Below, piece by piece: positions 20,248 to 30,965 of a stretch of 64,000 nucleotides of DNA. Below the pieces are notes generated by a model. That model was not told the origin of the DNA. It worked only from the letters and a program-made list of their open reading frames with translations, and ran no database searches. Position 1 is the first letter of the stretch. Each line of letters starts with the position of its first letter. Source of the DNA: Athripsodes cinereus (lineage: Eukaryota; Arthropoda; Insecta; Trichoptera; Leptoceridae); the NCBI GenBank assembly GCA_947579605.1, contig OX388314.1, positions 24,810,000-24,873,999 of the forward strand, given 5' to 3'. The position numbers and the translations under genes are program-made.

Positions 20248-20811
20248 TTAGGCAGTGGAATCCGTATCCATACATATATCATTTAATTCACCCATAGTGT
20301 CAGTTGTTACAGACATGTATGTTGACTTATTTGGGGATTGTGCAATAAAGCCACCAGCGCTTTGTCTGGAACTGCCATAGCGATGTATTGGACATCCTGT
20401 TCTTTGAATACCGTAGGGACACAAACTAGCATCTTCTCCTGTGAGACTTTTAATGTTACTATTGATTGCTGCTGCTAATCTGGAGGTGGGCAATATGTAC
20501 CAATGATTGGCATCCCGTAATTTGGTGGCACATGCAATAAGAGGAATGGAGGTTTCCTTTTCCCACGGATTTACAAGACTTGTTGAAGATGCTGTCTTGG
20601 AACCTAAGTATGCAGTAAATCTTCCTCTCTTAAGTAAGCAATCATTCAATCCTGTTGGTGAATATACAGACAGATATGGTCTTCGTCTATAATTCTCATG
20701 TTCACATGTTGTACATCTTCTGGAATCCACAACCGGAAATCCAAGGAGTTCTATAGGATGTGGTATTGTTGACCCTAATATCTTTCGACCCCATGATGTG
20801 ATATCATATAA
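20248..20811 (-). pseudogene. Endogenous rhabdovirus-like L polymerase fragment (capping/PRNTase region)
   Basis: An open minus-strand frame of 187 codons without an initiator (bounded upstream by TAA at 20812-20814) matches the mRNA-capping domain of rhabdovirus L proteins. Signatures in order are: SWGR and TIPHPIELLG, a C-x2-C pair in RRCTTCEHEN, YLGSKT followed by PWEKE and IPLIACATKLRDA, SLTGEDASL, RTGCPIHRYGSSR containing the HR pair of the PRNTase site, GGFIAQS and TTDTM. The family enzyme replicates and caps viral RNA. Here only about 190 of roughly 2000 residues are present, so it is a DNA fossil of a negative-strand RNA virus. It lacks the polymerase core and ends in TAA. Both flanks are MULE A sequence. 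Confidence 0.85.
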
Positions 20812-21064
20812 TTATATCACATCAAAACATAAAAACCACCATTTCACATAACACAATTTTTTTCCTATTTATCAAACAATGTCACAATCAATATTTATCA
20901 AACACAATAAAACATTAATCACTATTTATCTGTTTACATTTAGAAGTGCGAAAGCTGAACCCTGCCTCCCGTCATCTTCAGGCATTCCACCTCCATCTTT
21001 TTGAGATTTTTACCGTCCTGGGATATATTTTTCTCTATTTTTGGTAAAACGTGATAGATTCAAT

Positions 21065-21271
21065 CTAATATTTTTTGCGCATGTCCATACTCTTGACCAT
21101 GTTGTGTCCCGTGAACACTTTCTTGTTCCATGCACGCTTTACATGCCACTTGCGGAGCAAATGATATGTACAAGGCCCAAACACTTTTTCCCAAGTATTA
21201 TAGAATGCAATGTTATCATCAGACGTAAAGGTTCTAGTTTTTAATCCCCCAACTTTATTTTTAATTCCCAA
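21065..21271 (-). pseudogene. MULE A transposase, catalytic-domain fragment
   Basis: The 68-residue frame has FTSDDNIAFYNTWEKVFG followed by HLLRKWHVKRAWNK, the SDD and WH-x-RAW blocks around the second catalytic Asp of MULE transposases. The following family blocks resume at 20130 after about 900 bases containing the rhabdovirus-like insert. Together they describe one MULE split by a viral integration or by later rearrangement. Confidence 0.65.
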
Positions 21272-21889
21272 AAAAGTACTTAAATATTACTTTTGTCTGC
21301 CTGTTCGATCATAAAAATGCCACAGGGAAACCTTCCCAATTGCTATCAATAACTATAATACTCGTTAATTATATATTATAATATTTGTATCATGTGTTGA
21401 ATGGATGAACACAATGTTTTCTCCATATGTTTTGAATAATTCTTTTTGGACTACGTTCATGAATCTCAACACAAAGTTTTCTTCTAATAACTCTGGGAAT
21501 TAATTCTCTGAATATAATTGCTTAATTCTCCAGGTAACTTATACACAAGTATTGGAGTATTTTCATTATCATTCATCCCTTTGACCCAATTAACAGAATA
21601 GACAGAAGATCACTTGTACTTCTTCGTTCATTAGCATTAATGTTGTAGCTAGCAGCAACATTTCGCAAACCTTGCATATTTGTTACTGCTAGTTTATATA
21701 GTCTAGATAGCTAAGATGATTTCTGCATCGGCACACCTAATCTTAATTGGGAGGCCTTAGCCTTAGTCGTCCATAATCACACCTGTGCCCAACTTGTGTA
21801 GACGCAAATTTGACAATTTCTGAATACAGTTATGTAGCTGACAACAGTGGAAGTGTATGGTTGTTTGCTATGGTTTAATAAATAACGAG

Positions 21890-22500
21890 TCAGATGAAGA
21901 CTTTGAAGAAGATTTGATGCAAATTTTGGGTATATACATGATACGACTCAAGAAAAATATAATAAGTTGGCGTTACTGGGTATCCAGACTTGTCCAGATT
22001 AAAAATCATGCGAGTTGGAAAATTATATTTTGTTAGTGCATTCTCCAAATTATTGTAAAATCTTCCGACATTCTCAGTATTGAAGCTAGTAGCTCGAGAA
22101 AGGGAAGTACTTTCAGATTTTCTTAATGATAATGTTTTGTTTCGAACCATGAATCCTTTGAACCAATCAATATTAGCTTGTTTAGTTTCAAGCAGCTGGA
22201 GTAATGCCATTTGACTCGGCAAATTCATATTTAAGTTTTCTGATTTGAATACTAGATAATCTATGGCTCATTTTGGAGACAGTTTTAATGTATGTTAATA
22301 AATGAAAGAGATAGATTGCTCACGCTCTTGTTTCTGGTTTAGCACTCGATTGTGAGCCGCCTTATATCCCATTTCTTGATTTTCATCGCCACTAGCCGCT
22401 TTTCGTTTACGTATATACCTCAACAGGGAACAGTGGCTCAGTCCATTCTTTTCTGCTGCTGTTCTTAACAAAGATGCCGCTTTAACATCTTCATAGGCTT
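21890..22500 (-). pseudogene. Pogo/Tigger-like transposase, HTH region and start of DDE domain
   Basis: Two blocks in order on the minus strand. At 22500-22310, YKQAYEDVKAASLLRTAAEK and LSHCSLLRYIRKRK form a pipsqueak-type HTH. At 22228-21960, NIDWFKGFMVRNKTLSLRK, SLSRATSFNTENVGRFYNNL and RMIFNLDKSG correspond to the CENP-B HTH end and the first DDE strand, where the family usually has NLDETG; the catalytic Asp is present, with E replaced by K. The remainder of the catalytic domain is not recognised. Confidence 0.7.
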
Positions 22501-22618
22501 GTTTGTACGTTGATAAGTTGGCCCAATCTCATCCGGAATCTTAAAAGCAGGTTGATGATGACCACGATTATCATGGGGTGCAATCTTTTTTTTTTACTCT
22601 ACTGTAGACCAAATAAAC

Positions 22619-23217
22619 TTATCTGATATTTAACATTACATCAACTCGGAATTTCCTTCCAAACGATGGTTTAATAAATTGCTTTAAGGAGTCCTTCATA
22701 TTATTAAAATCAGATGTATTTGGCTTTACTGATACAAAAGGTTTAGGAACTTTTCTGGCATTTAATACAATCCTATTCAAATTTTCCGGTATATCAGCTT
22801 GAAAAGACTTCCGGGCCTTTGAGGAAAGATGGATGTCTGACTCATTGGAGAATGACCTCTGATTGGGAAAATGTGTATCACTTGTTCTACCTTTTTTGAT
22901 ACATGTACTATCATGTAACAAAACCAAAATGTTACAAAAATTTTGTTCTGGCCGCCACGTCCGTCATTCAAGGTGTATAGAGTTTTTGTTTCTGGAGATA
23001 AATAATTATTTAAGTAATGTAACAATAACGACATTACATCATTTTGTCCACGTTTGCCCTGAGCTTCATGATGCGTGTACATGTATACGTCATTTTTGCC
23101 CTGAGCTTCATATTGCGTGTACATGTATACGTTATTTTTGACCAGATCATGTATTCCAAATACGTAGTACCACAACTGTCTGGAATACAATAGGATACTT
23201 TGAAAGTTTTTAGGCAA
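22619..23217 (-). pseudogene. Degraded transposon-associated protein of the GGQN type
   Basis: Two minus frames join at about 22850. The first has YVFGIHDLVKN, a tandemly duplicated YMYTxxEAQGK segment, NDVMSLLLHYLNNYLSPETKTLY, LNDGRGGQNK and FPIRGHS. The second continues with KARKSFQADIPENLNRIVLNARKVPKPF. The pattern with GGQNK and RGHS recurs in an insect multi-copy protein family that looks like a DDE-type transposase, but I cannot name its superfamily. The 42-base duplication lies in the coding part. Confidence 0.5.
23054..23139. repeat. 42-bp tandem duplication in the GGQN-type gene remnant
   Basis: Two copies of a segment with GCCCTGAGCTTCAT and GCGTGTACATGTATACGT, offset by 42 bases, with three differences. 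In the coding frame it repeats a YMYTxxEAQGK block. Confidence 0.8.
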
Positions 23218-23386
23218 AATTAGATTTAAAGAAGAAGCTTAAAAATCTTTTGTAGTTTATCAATCATTAGATCCACTTTATAAAAAGCCTTTTGAAAGTC
23301 TGAGTATATCAGACACTTTCAATTTATCACATTTTTGTTGACATACCAACAATCACTGGCGTTAACAATAAATGTATTTTTCGCTG

Positions 23387-24261
23387 CTAAATTATGGCGT
23401 TTAAAAATATTTCTTTTTCTAAATGGTATTTTTTCCCTTCATTATTTTGACATTCTTTCAACACTTTTATTTCTTTATAAATTTTAAAACAGTATGTAAC
23501 CCTTTGTCTTATCTTTTTGTTTTTTTTTTTATGATCTAAGTAAAAATATTTTATTGTTTTGTGCATGGATTCTAACCTCATGTTAGTATTTATTCCAGTA
23601 TTTTTTCTATAGCAATACGCCCATTGTTTGTTATTGTTAGAATAGTTCGTTCTAAAATATTTCCCAAAGTTCTTAATATCTTCATCATTTTACATAAACT
23701 CTAAAACTTTTAAGAAGTCCATGCAAAATTGTTTTGTATCAGCTTCTTGCTGCAGCATTTTTATGGTTTTATATACATCCTTACGCTTCTCCATATTTTT
23801 AACTTTTGATAAATTTGATTGCCATGCTCTATCGACATGCCAAGATCAAAATAATCTAAAGGTGACGGAATTCATTATTTGACACAATGCCTTATAAAAT
23901 GTCTCATCCATGTCGCACATGAAAGATTTTGTGGTAATGGTTCCAACTCTATTTTTCATAGATTCAAACAACACCTCGTGTATGTTATGTCTTTCCTATT
24001 ACTAAACGCGAAGGTAACAGGGAATCCCCCACCAAATTCATCCACCACCATTACCGTTGTCAATTCAAATGCATAATTATTCAGGCCATGGGTGCCATCA
24101 ATTGTTATTATATTGCTTCCAAATTTTTGTAGCATAGTCTCCTGATACTTGTTCATCGCAATTAAACAAAAATCTGTGGATTTCAACAAGTCGGAGACTT
24201 TACGCTGTTTTTTTAGAGCAATATACAATTTTCTCTTGATTCCATTTCTTCTTGTACCCAT
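23387..24261 (-). pseudogene. MULE transposase fragment (MULE B)
   Basis: At 24261-23960, FGSNIITIDGTHGLNNYAF and MVVDEFGGGFPVTFAFSNR are the first catalytic block (IDGTHG) of Mutator-like transposases. The 23820-23600 part has DVYKTIKMLQQEAD, FCMDFLKVLEFM, then a stop, KNFGKYFRTNYSNN and QWAYCYR. NTNMRLESMHKTIKYFY follows at 23590-23530. The WH-RAW block between the first and second parts is missing. It differs clearly in sequence from MULE A. Stops and the deletion show it is inactive. Confidence 0.75.
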
Positions 24262-24696
24262 AAGTCTATGACTATTGCATCATTTATATGTCATTTTCAA
24301 TATTGTATGTCTATTTTATGAGATTGTACAATATTGGTTAAGTCCTTATTAGTAATTGAAAATTTCCTCTTCAATTTCCCTTTTATTATTTCATCTCGTG
24401 CCTGATCAATGATCCTGTAAAATAATAATAAAAGTATTATTAATAGAGTATTGCACAAGAGTAAAACAAATAGTTGGGTCATAGAGGGGAATAACTGTGG
24501 CTAATTAATGCCTGTTCAGTGTCCACAGACACCTCAGGTCTCGATTGCTGACAAGAAGTACCAAGTTATTGCTGTGCAACACATAGCAACGTCTTCTCTA
24601 TCTTGAGTGGAGCCCAAGATGTTCTAATTCCATTATATGACCATAATGTGTTTTTTTTTTTGACAAAAAACTGTCACCTCATTGGTTTCTCCTTTA

Positions 24697-25165
24697 TTAT
24701 ACAATACTTTTATTTGGCTTGTGTTGCCAAAATTTGACTTGCAGCTTCCTTGACTCTTGAAAAGCCGCTTCCCTGTCTATTTCGATGCTCTCCCTGTTGG
24801 ATAGATGAATGTTTGTATAGTTTAGCGCTTCACAACCGATTCCTACTAGAGTTTTACCATCGGCTAAATTGAGTTTGGTGAACACATTATTGACGCCTCT
24901 CCTTTGCTGTCCGCCAAAATTGCAATTCGTGTTATCACCACAAATCCCCACAATCTTTGCAGTTAAATCATCTTCAATCAAAACCTTCGTTTTGTGACTT
25001 CGACTCCATCATCAGGCGATTAGAAAGTTTTTTTCTAGTCAGGAATTCCACAGGTGAAAAATATTTTCCCATTTTGGAAAAAATATTGAAAACGTAAGTG
25101 TTCTGAAGCCAGATTGGTAATAGCGCTACATAATAGAGATTTTGTTTCACGAAAAAATCACACAC
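24697..25165 (-). pseudogene. hAT-like transposase fragment
   Basis: The clearest block is KIVGICGDNTNCNFGGQQRRG followed by NNVFTKLN and GIGCEA (24970-24830). This GDNTNxNFGG motif is shared by hAT-derived and related insect proteins around the second catalytic Asp. A preceding frame, LPIWLQNTYVFNIFSKMGKYF, may be its upstream part. After GIGCEALN the frame leaves the family. Confidence 0.55.
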
Positions 25166-25499
25166 AATTTTATAAATATCTGGAATTAAAACATTTTTAA
25201 GACAATCTAGTATTTATTTTTCAATATTCTCAGACAACTGTGAACAAAATTGATTGCACACCACTCCAACAACATTTCTTGGAATTGATGGGTGTGAATA
25301 TAAAGAAGACAAAAATATAGCAAACTGATTGTTCTAAGTTATAATCAGAAGATGTAGTAGAGACTTGATCAAACATTGACCTATCTGCATTTCTATTTTG
25401 AAAATTATTTCTATGACATCGAATTAAATGTTTTCTAAATGACGATGGCGATAAAGAACTATGTAAACAAACAATGACCCACTCCATTAGTAGCGTGTC

Positions 25500-25985
25500 A
25501 TTTAAAGCTTTCGACACTTTGCTGACACAGCGGCTAACTGATGGTTGACTAACCGCGAGGTCATATTCCCAACCAATTCCTGTTTGGTATGAACCAATGG
25601 CATAAAACCTCACTACTGTTAAAATCTAAAAACAGGTAATGGTTGTAATAAAATATGGAATGAAGCATTAAAAGGAAGTATTCAATAATTTAAAGAAATG
25701 TATGTAAGGTTGATATAACTTTGATGAAGCATTCATTGGGTGTATTAATTATATTTTTACCTGGGTCTGCACAGACAAGCCATGGCTTTTTTGCCTCTGC
25801 AATCATGCTGACAGTTTCTCAATTAAATAAACTGCCATTGTTCTGAATATCCGAAATAAAATTTGAAATTTCTGCTCATCCAGCTCCAATGGGTTTTGAG
25901 CATCCCTTAGCATTCTGTAATGCAACCTCATCGAATTTGTTTCTTCCGACGTAACTGCCTCCCATGCCAAATATCCTGCAGCCAT
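25500..25985 (-). pseudogene. PIF/Harbinger transposase, two exon remnants
   Basis: Exon one (25985-about 25763) has LRDAQNPLELDEQKFQILFRIF and VYLIEKLSA, the N-terminal block of Harbinger transposases; a TGA follows LSA. A GT-like donor occurs at QTQ|gtaaaa. Exon two begins after a TTTTTAG acceptor (about 25628) with VVRFYAIGSYQTGIGWE and AVSQPSVSRCVSKVSKAL, the best-conserved N-terminal signature of the family. The DDE catalytic part is absent; the frame runs into unrelated sequence near 25480. Harbinger elements normally need a Myb-like partner, and a candidate lies immediately upstream on the same strand. Confidence 0.75.
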
Positions 25986-26747
25986 TATACCTATAATTAT
26001 ATAGGTATATAATATAATTGTGTAAGAATATTTTTTTTTTTTTAATTTTTAACTTATAATAAAATTATGTTCACTATAGTAATTTCATGAATCTAAAAAC
26101 AAATTACAAAGAGTACATTAATTCATCAAACCTAACAAAATAAATACGCGTGGATCCGTTATTATTAAAAAAGCGACAAAATAATTAATAAACATATTAA
26201 CTTACTTATAATTGCAAAAGTATTTATTTTTAAATTTTTTTAACAATAAATTAGTAATAATTAGGTTATTTCCCACTGACAGATGGTATCCTTACGAGAT
26301 AGCGCGGGGTAAAATGCCGGCGCTAACTTAAGGATAATTTTAAAGACAATGCACTCAATTATCTCTATGATAAGGATTCCTTATGTCAAAATTTTTAAAG
26401 GAGAATAGCAATTATCCTTAACTAGAGATATGTAGCTGTCCTTACTACTGTCCTTATCTTTTAAAAATGGAACGAGAATAGCGGCTCTGTTCTCCACAAA
26501 AAATATTATCTATCAAACAAAAAACTCTCATATGATTAATGAGTTTGAAAATTTAAAAAAAATCTATTACATTGAAAACAAGTATACATTCTGGATGTAT
26601 AAAAAAATCAAGAAGATTCAGTTAAAATTTAGCCTTATAAAAAATTATGCTTTATATGAATCAATTAAACAAAGATGAAAAAAAAAACAGTCTAAAAAAT
26701 CAAACACTAATAAATAAATAAAAATATATCACTCTACAATCTGATAT

Positions 26748-27439
26748 TCACAGACCTTTAAAAATTGATAGCAGGGCTGGAGACATTCTATCGGACTCGT
26801 TATTTTTTTTGTCTAGAGCAATTTGAATTGTGAGCCAGACGTTGCGACACTCCAAAGGATATTCTGCGTCTGTTGCAAATATGATTTGGAAGGTGCTATC
26901 AACAGCCTCTACAAGTGTCGCAAATTTATATATGGTGCTATCCAATACGAAGAAACTAACATTGTTTCCAACAGTAAATATTGATGGTTGAAAACGCCTG
27001 CCTGTAGGTGGCAAAACTTCATATCTTTGAAAAATTACTGCTGGTAGGTCATGCTTCCTCAATTCTTCATCCCTTCTGTTTTCTTCCCTTCGATTGTCGA
27101 GCTCCAATCCCTGGAGGTCAATTTCTCCAACAAACTCTGCCGCCCTATCAAAATGAGTTTGCCGGGTCTCGGTAACTCGGCGTGGCGGACCTCTAGGCAC
27201 CCTGAGATTCCTCTGAGGTGTCGCAATTGCCCTAGAAGTACGCGGACTTCTTCTAGGGCCCATTACTGCTGGTAGGTCATCTTCATTGGCTAATTGGTAG
27301 GCAAAAGAAGGTCTTATTTCACCTGTTGATGGAAGCCAACCTCTTTTCGAGTCTTCTTTACTTGCACGTGGTAGTGGTGATAAATAACACAAGAGGATTA
27401 AAGCAGCATTTGATCTTGTCATGACATCTACATCAGGAC
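26748..27439 (-). CDS. Last exon of a Myb/SANT-partner-like gene with RQTHFDRAAEFVG block (open copy)
   Basis: A TTTCTTTTAG acceptor at 27440-27449 opens an uninterrupted frame of about 230 residues ending at 26748. It has a proline/arginine-rich linker (GPRRSPRTSR and NLRVPRGPPRR), then the block TRQTHFDRAAEFVGEIDL, a charged NRREENRRDEELRK helix and a C-terminal half with VDSTFQIIFATDAEYPLECR and NVWLTIQIAL. The RQTHFDRAAEFVG block recurs three times at 30.4-32.5 kb with upstream SANT-type sequence. I cannot name the family. Its location next to a Harbinger transposase on the same strand suggests the element's accessory DNA-binding protein. Confidence 0.5.
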
Positions 27440-27691
27440 CTAAAAGAAATTATAATGATATTGGCAAATTAATATCATATAAAACATGTTGCTGTTCCGT
27501 GCAAACATGAAATCTCCCTTTCAAAGAAATTACTAATAGATGATTAAATTAGAAACCAATGAAATCATCATTTTACGAAGTACATGTGTTGCATTAAATA
27601 TTAATAAAATACTGTATCAGGTAAAAAGTATGGAGTGAAAAAATGACTTATCCTGAAAAATAAATACCTTGAGTTGTATTTTACATACATA

Positions 27692-28035
27692 CATGCCATC
27701 ACGCCGCTTCCCTCACGGGGTAGGCAGAAAGGATCGAGCGCCACTTCCTTCTATCCTTGCATACATCTTTCGCTTCCGTCACTGTCATACAATTCCTCAT
27801 GCATGCTCTCCTGTTCAACGTGCTCAACACGTGACCGTCCTGTAGGATTTGATTGAAATGATCTTGCCATTTCATCCTAGGACGTCCACGTCTCCGAGCA
27901 CCATTCCTCTCACCCAAATATATCTTCTTAGTCATTCTGTCCTCATTCATTCTTTTCACGTGCCCAAACCATCTTAACTTATTTACATTCATCCTTGTTT
28001 TTACACCAACTTTCAGTCCACATTCCTTTCGTATG
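27692..28035 (-). pseudogene. Non-LTR retrotransposon 3' end (C-terminal RT tail)
   Basis: The minus frame KLRWFGHVKRMNEDRMTKK, RRRGRPRMKWQDH and KDRRKWRSILSAYP is the standard C-terminal tail found after the reverse transcriptase of many insect LINEs (RLRW-GHV-RM then GRP-RW-D and DR-WR). A 5'-truncated copy begins near 28035. The 3' tail reads GCGTGATGGCATGTATGTATG. It is a dead-on-arrival insertion. Confidence 0.75.
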
Positions 28036-28169
28036 TATCGTTGTATTTTAAACTTCCTGAATTTGAGCTCTCACACTTCTGTCTGCAATTTTTAATAATT
28101 TGGCCTTTGCAAGACTTATTATTTTGTCTTGCTAATTATGCAGTGATGTGTGGAGACTATCTTCTTTTC

Positions 28170-28171
<2 letters not shown>

Positions 28172-28201
<30 letters not shown>
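28172..28201. repeat. (AT)n microsatellite
   Basis: There are fifteen uninterrupted AT units. Confidence 0.95.
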
Positions 28202-28205
<4 letters not shown>

Positions 28206-28361
28206 TTGAAATCTTCACGTAACTAAAATAAAAGGCATTATTGTTTCACATCAATATTGTATCAAGTATTATTTTTTTCTTAATTCAGATGAAAGGTTTT
28301 ACACTGTGTGCCCAGTAGTAGAAAGTCATTAAGCCATATTATGAATCTCTGAAGTTCCCTA

Positions 28362-28649
28362 CTACCTGCGAAGGCATTTTTTAAAACTAACCAATTGAAA
28401 TCCTTGTTGAGTTTTTAAAATAGGGTATTTTTGAAAGTAATCGTGAATGGATAATTTTTTTATCATTCCTCTTTCGGAAAATGTCTCCTTCCATGTGTTG
28501 AAATCATTATGAAAGGGACTTATGTGTGTTTCTAAATAATTTAGTTTATTAGTTGTTGAGTCATCAAGGAGAACAAAATAATTGAAAAACAAAAAATATT
28601 GAAATACATTTCTATAAATCACTTCATAAAAGTAAAACATAATACTCAA
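28362..28649 (-). CDS. Unrecognised transposon-associated frame
   Basis: The 95-codon minus frame has LDDSTTNKLNYLETHISPFH, FNTWKETFSERG and YFQKYPILKTQQGFQLV. The WKETF and YF-KYP-LKT-QGF pattern looks like a recurring insect multi-copy protein, but I cannot name it. A block with ERIRSKSFTNIL at about 28950-28880 on the same strand may belong to it. It is probably a fragment. Confidence 0.3.
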   Translation of the reverse strand: MSIMFYFYEVIYRNVFQYFLFFNYFVLLDDSTTNKLNYLETHISPFHNDFNTWKETFSERGMIKKLSIHDYFQKYPILKTQQGFQLVSFKKCLRR

Positions 28650-29039
28650 AGCATTTAGTTTACTGTAAATTTAAAAATCATTGCTTACATTCAAATATTT
28701 TTTCAGGCTCCTGCTTGGAATGATTGGAACTAAATTACTACTTTTCGCCTTTTTTCTAGGGCTTATTGTATTTAATTTGCGATGTGCCTGTCTTTTTTTT
28801 CGATTGTTCCGCATACAGAATTTCTCCTAAATTTCTCTTCCATTTCCAAGATGTCTGCTTTTTTATAACCAGTGAAAAATTATTCTGGCGAGCATTTGGG
28901 AAAAATTTGGAAAAGCTGGTTTAAGATATTTGTAAATGATTTGCTGCGGATTCGCTCTTTAGGATTGTTGTCTAAAATATAATCTATAATAATTCTAGCA
29001 GCGCTTCTTCTTAAGCCCTATAGATATAAAGATGAAGGC

Positions 29040-29353
29040 TTAAGAAGGGCCTGCAGGCCATGGGAGAACTGGGACTTCCCTGTTTATGAGAAACTTTTTG
29101 TACCAGTTTGGCATTATCAGGAGTTTTGTCTTTTTGGATTTTGGGAACCATTCACGAAGCTGAAAAATGTGGTCTGTCGGTTTTCTAGAACAGAAATTTA
29201 TTGTTTCTTCCTCATAATTCCTTGAACAAATGTACAAACGGCCCGGTCCATGCACAGAAAAGACACTCCAAACCATAATGGAAGTTGAGTGTTTCACGGT
29301 TTGTACACACACACACACACACACACATATATACATACACATACATACATATA

Positions 29354-29387
<34 letters not shown>

Positions 29388-29517
29388 ATACATTCTCCTT
29401 AAACTCCTCTCCTTGTTGTCTGCAAACATATTGACTATGTACACTCATCAGACACCTAAATATATATCGGAAATAATGGAAATTGCTAATGCAGCACACC
29501 TTCCCAAGTCCAAACAT
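29040..29517 (-). pseudogene. Tc1-like transposase fragment interrupted by a (CA)n microsatellite
   Basis: Minus frames carry YVCRQQGEEFKEN, then the microsatellite, then TVKHSTSIMVWSVFSVHGPG and, further on, LINREVPVLPWPAGPS. These match the Tc1 blocks VRR-GEEF, VKH-SVMVWG-S and WP-SPD in order. The region between the two blocks has been replaced or expanded by (CA)n. No second catalytic Asp motif is intact. Confidence 0.6.
29304..29388. repeat. (CA)n/(CATA)n compound microsatellite
   Basis: Alternating CA runs are broken by ATACATA steps. Confidence 0.95.
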
Positions 29518-29689
29518 CCAAAATTGACGTCCGCCACCATCTTTATTTTTCTAACAGCACATTAGAGTTTTTCGTATGGCAGCGCGGCGTCGCGAGGAGA
29601 AATCGGTTGTCAAAACACATTTTTGGCAGCTGCTCTGAAATCAAAATTAATTATATTTATACATAAAAAATAATACTGGTAAAATCGGT

Positions 29690-30120
29690 GTTTCGTATGC
29701 CTCATGAGTCCCGCCTAGGCGATCACGTATACCCATCAATCCCAACATCCTATCTTCCAGGAAGATAGGGTAGACGCGGGATCTCCACCAGTTCCTCCTC
29801 TGTGGGTGTTTATGGTGGCAGCTTTCTTCTTCACTCTGGTTTTAAGGTCGGACCACACCTGGAAACAAATTAGCTTTGGGTAAGATTTATTCACTTAGGG
29901 TCTGTTTCATTCTATGATGCACATCATACAACTTTGGCATTCTCATTGATTCTACTTTAAAAAACAAAATGTAAAATTAATGACAAACCCTTTTCCAACT
30001 ATCGTGTGGTCTTGCTGACCCACTGCCATCAGCATTTAAGGTTGTCGTGAGATCCGACCACATCCTGTCTGATAGCGCACGTCCCTGCGACCCCATTTGA
30101 GGCCGGGATAAATCTCCATG
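29690..30120 (-). pseudogene. Myb/SANT-like DNA-binding domain exons
   Basis: Two minus-strand exons. The first follows a TTTTGCAG acceptor near 30120 and reads GDLSRPQMGSQGRALSDRMW then SDLTTTLNADGSGSA and HDSWKR; the second follows TTTCCAG at about 29860 and reads VWSDLKTRVKKKAATI, then a GGTGG turn. This pattern (W-L---LN-xG, W--VW-D-K--VKKKAA-I, GTGGG) is that of Myb/SANT-like proteins related to Zeste and Harbinger partners. Stops follow after GCWD, so this copy is broken. It sits between the open C-terminal exon (26.7 kb) and its duplicated counterparts. Confidence 0.6.
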
Positions 30121-30432
30121 TCTGCAAAATAGTATTGTGGATATAGGAAATGACGAATTAAAATAAAATTAAACTATCTGTCAATTATATTTGTGATAAA
30201 TTGCCTTGTACAATGAAAGTCAACATTTTTTTCTTTGGGCCACATACATATTATATTTGTCCAGTTATGGCTGCAACACTTTACTGGGTAAACAACTCAA
30301 ACAGAATAATAATAGCAGGTACGTCGCTTATTGGCATATGTATTTACTGCTATTGATAATATAAATTATGGTCCTTGTGTTGTGATTATTAATTTTTTGT
30401 TGAAAAGTACTTCTCAATGTTTACCGCGAAGG

Positions 30433-30810
30433 TTAACGAAAACGTTTGACATTTTGTAACTGCCTGCTTGACTCTAAAGCCAGCCTCCTCAACTCATCCC
30501 TTCGGTTGTCTTCCCTACGACTGTCGAGCTCCAGTCTCTGAAGCTCAATTTGGCCTACAAACTCTGCCGCCCTATCAAAATGGGTTTGCCGGGTCCCGGT
30601 AACTCGGCGTGGCAGACCTCTAGACACCTTGAGACTCCTCTGAGGTGTCCCAATTGCCCTAGGAGTGCGTGGACTTCTCCTAAGAGTGCGTGGACTTCAT
30701 CTAGGGCCCCGCTGAGGACTCCTTGTGGACTCTGGAGCCCTTATGGGTGTTTCTGGAACTCTTATGGGTGTTTCCTGTGCTCTTGTGGGAATCCATGATA
30801 CATTGTCTGT
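30433..30810 (-). pseudogene. Duplicated Myb-partner exon, copy A1
   Basis: After the TTTTTTACAG acceptor the frame runs NVSWIPTRAQETPIRVPE, ETPIRAPE and PQRGPR, then TGA at 30697-30699, then downstream codons for RQTHFDRAAEFVGQIELQRL. The open copy at 27 kb has AGA in the place of the TGA. The coding part ends with KRF about 30433. Confidence 0.6.
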
Positions 30811-30965
30811 AAAAAATGTCATAGATATATTACATTTTGAAATAATATTACACTGATTAAATGAGTTACGTTTTATATCACTTTATAATTATAGTACTTG
30901 TTTTTTAAAATTTTACTATTCCTCTAAATGCTCTATGGTGTTCCTTCACTCTCGTACAGATTACT

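Noticed and set aside
20220..20260. Target-site duplication of the viral fragment (CACTGCCT/AGGCAGTG)
   Set aside because: The two copies are inverted and 22 bases apart, so they form a hairpin rather than a direct duplication.
29212..29565. Cys/Val- or Thr/His-repeat proteins over the microsatellite
   Set aside because: Both frames are translations of (CA)n; only the flanking Tc1 blocks are meaningful.
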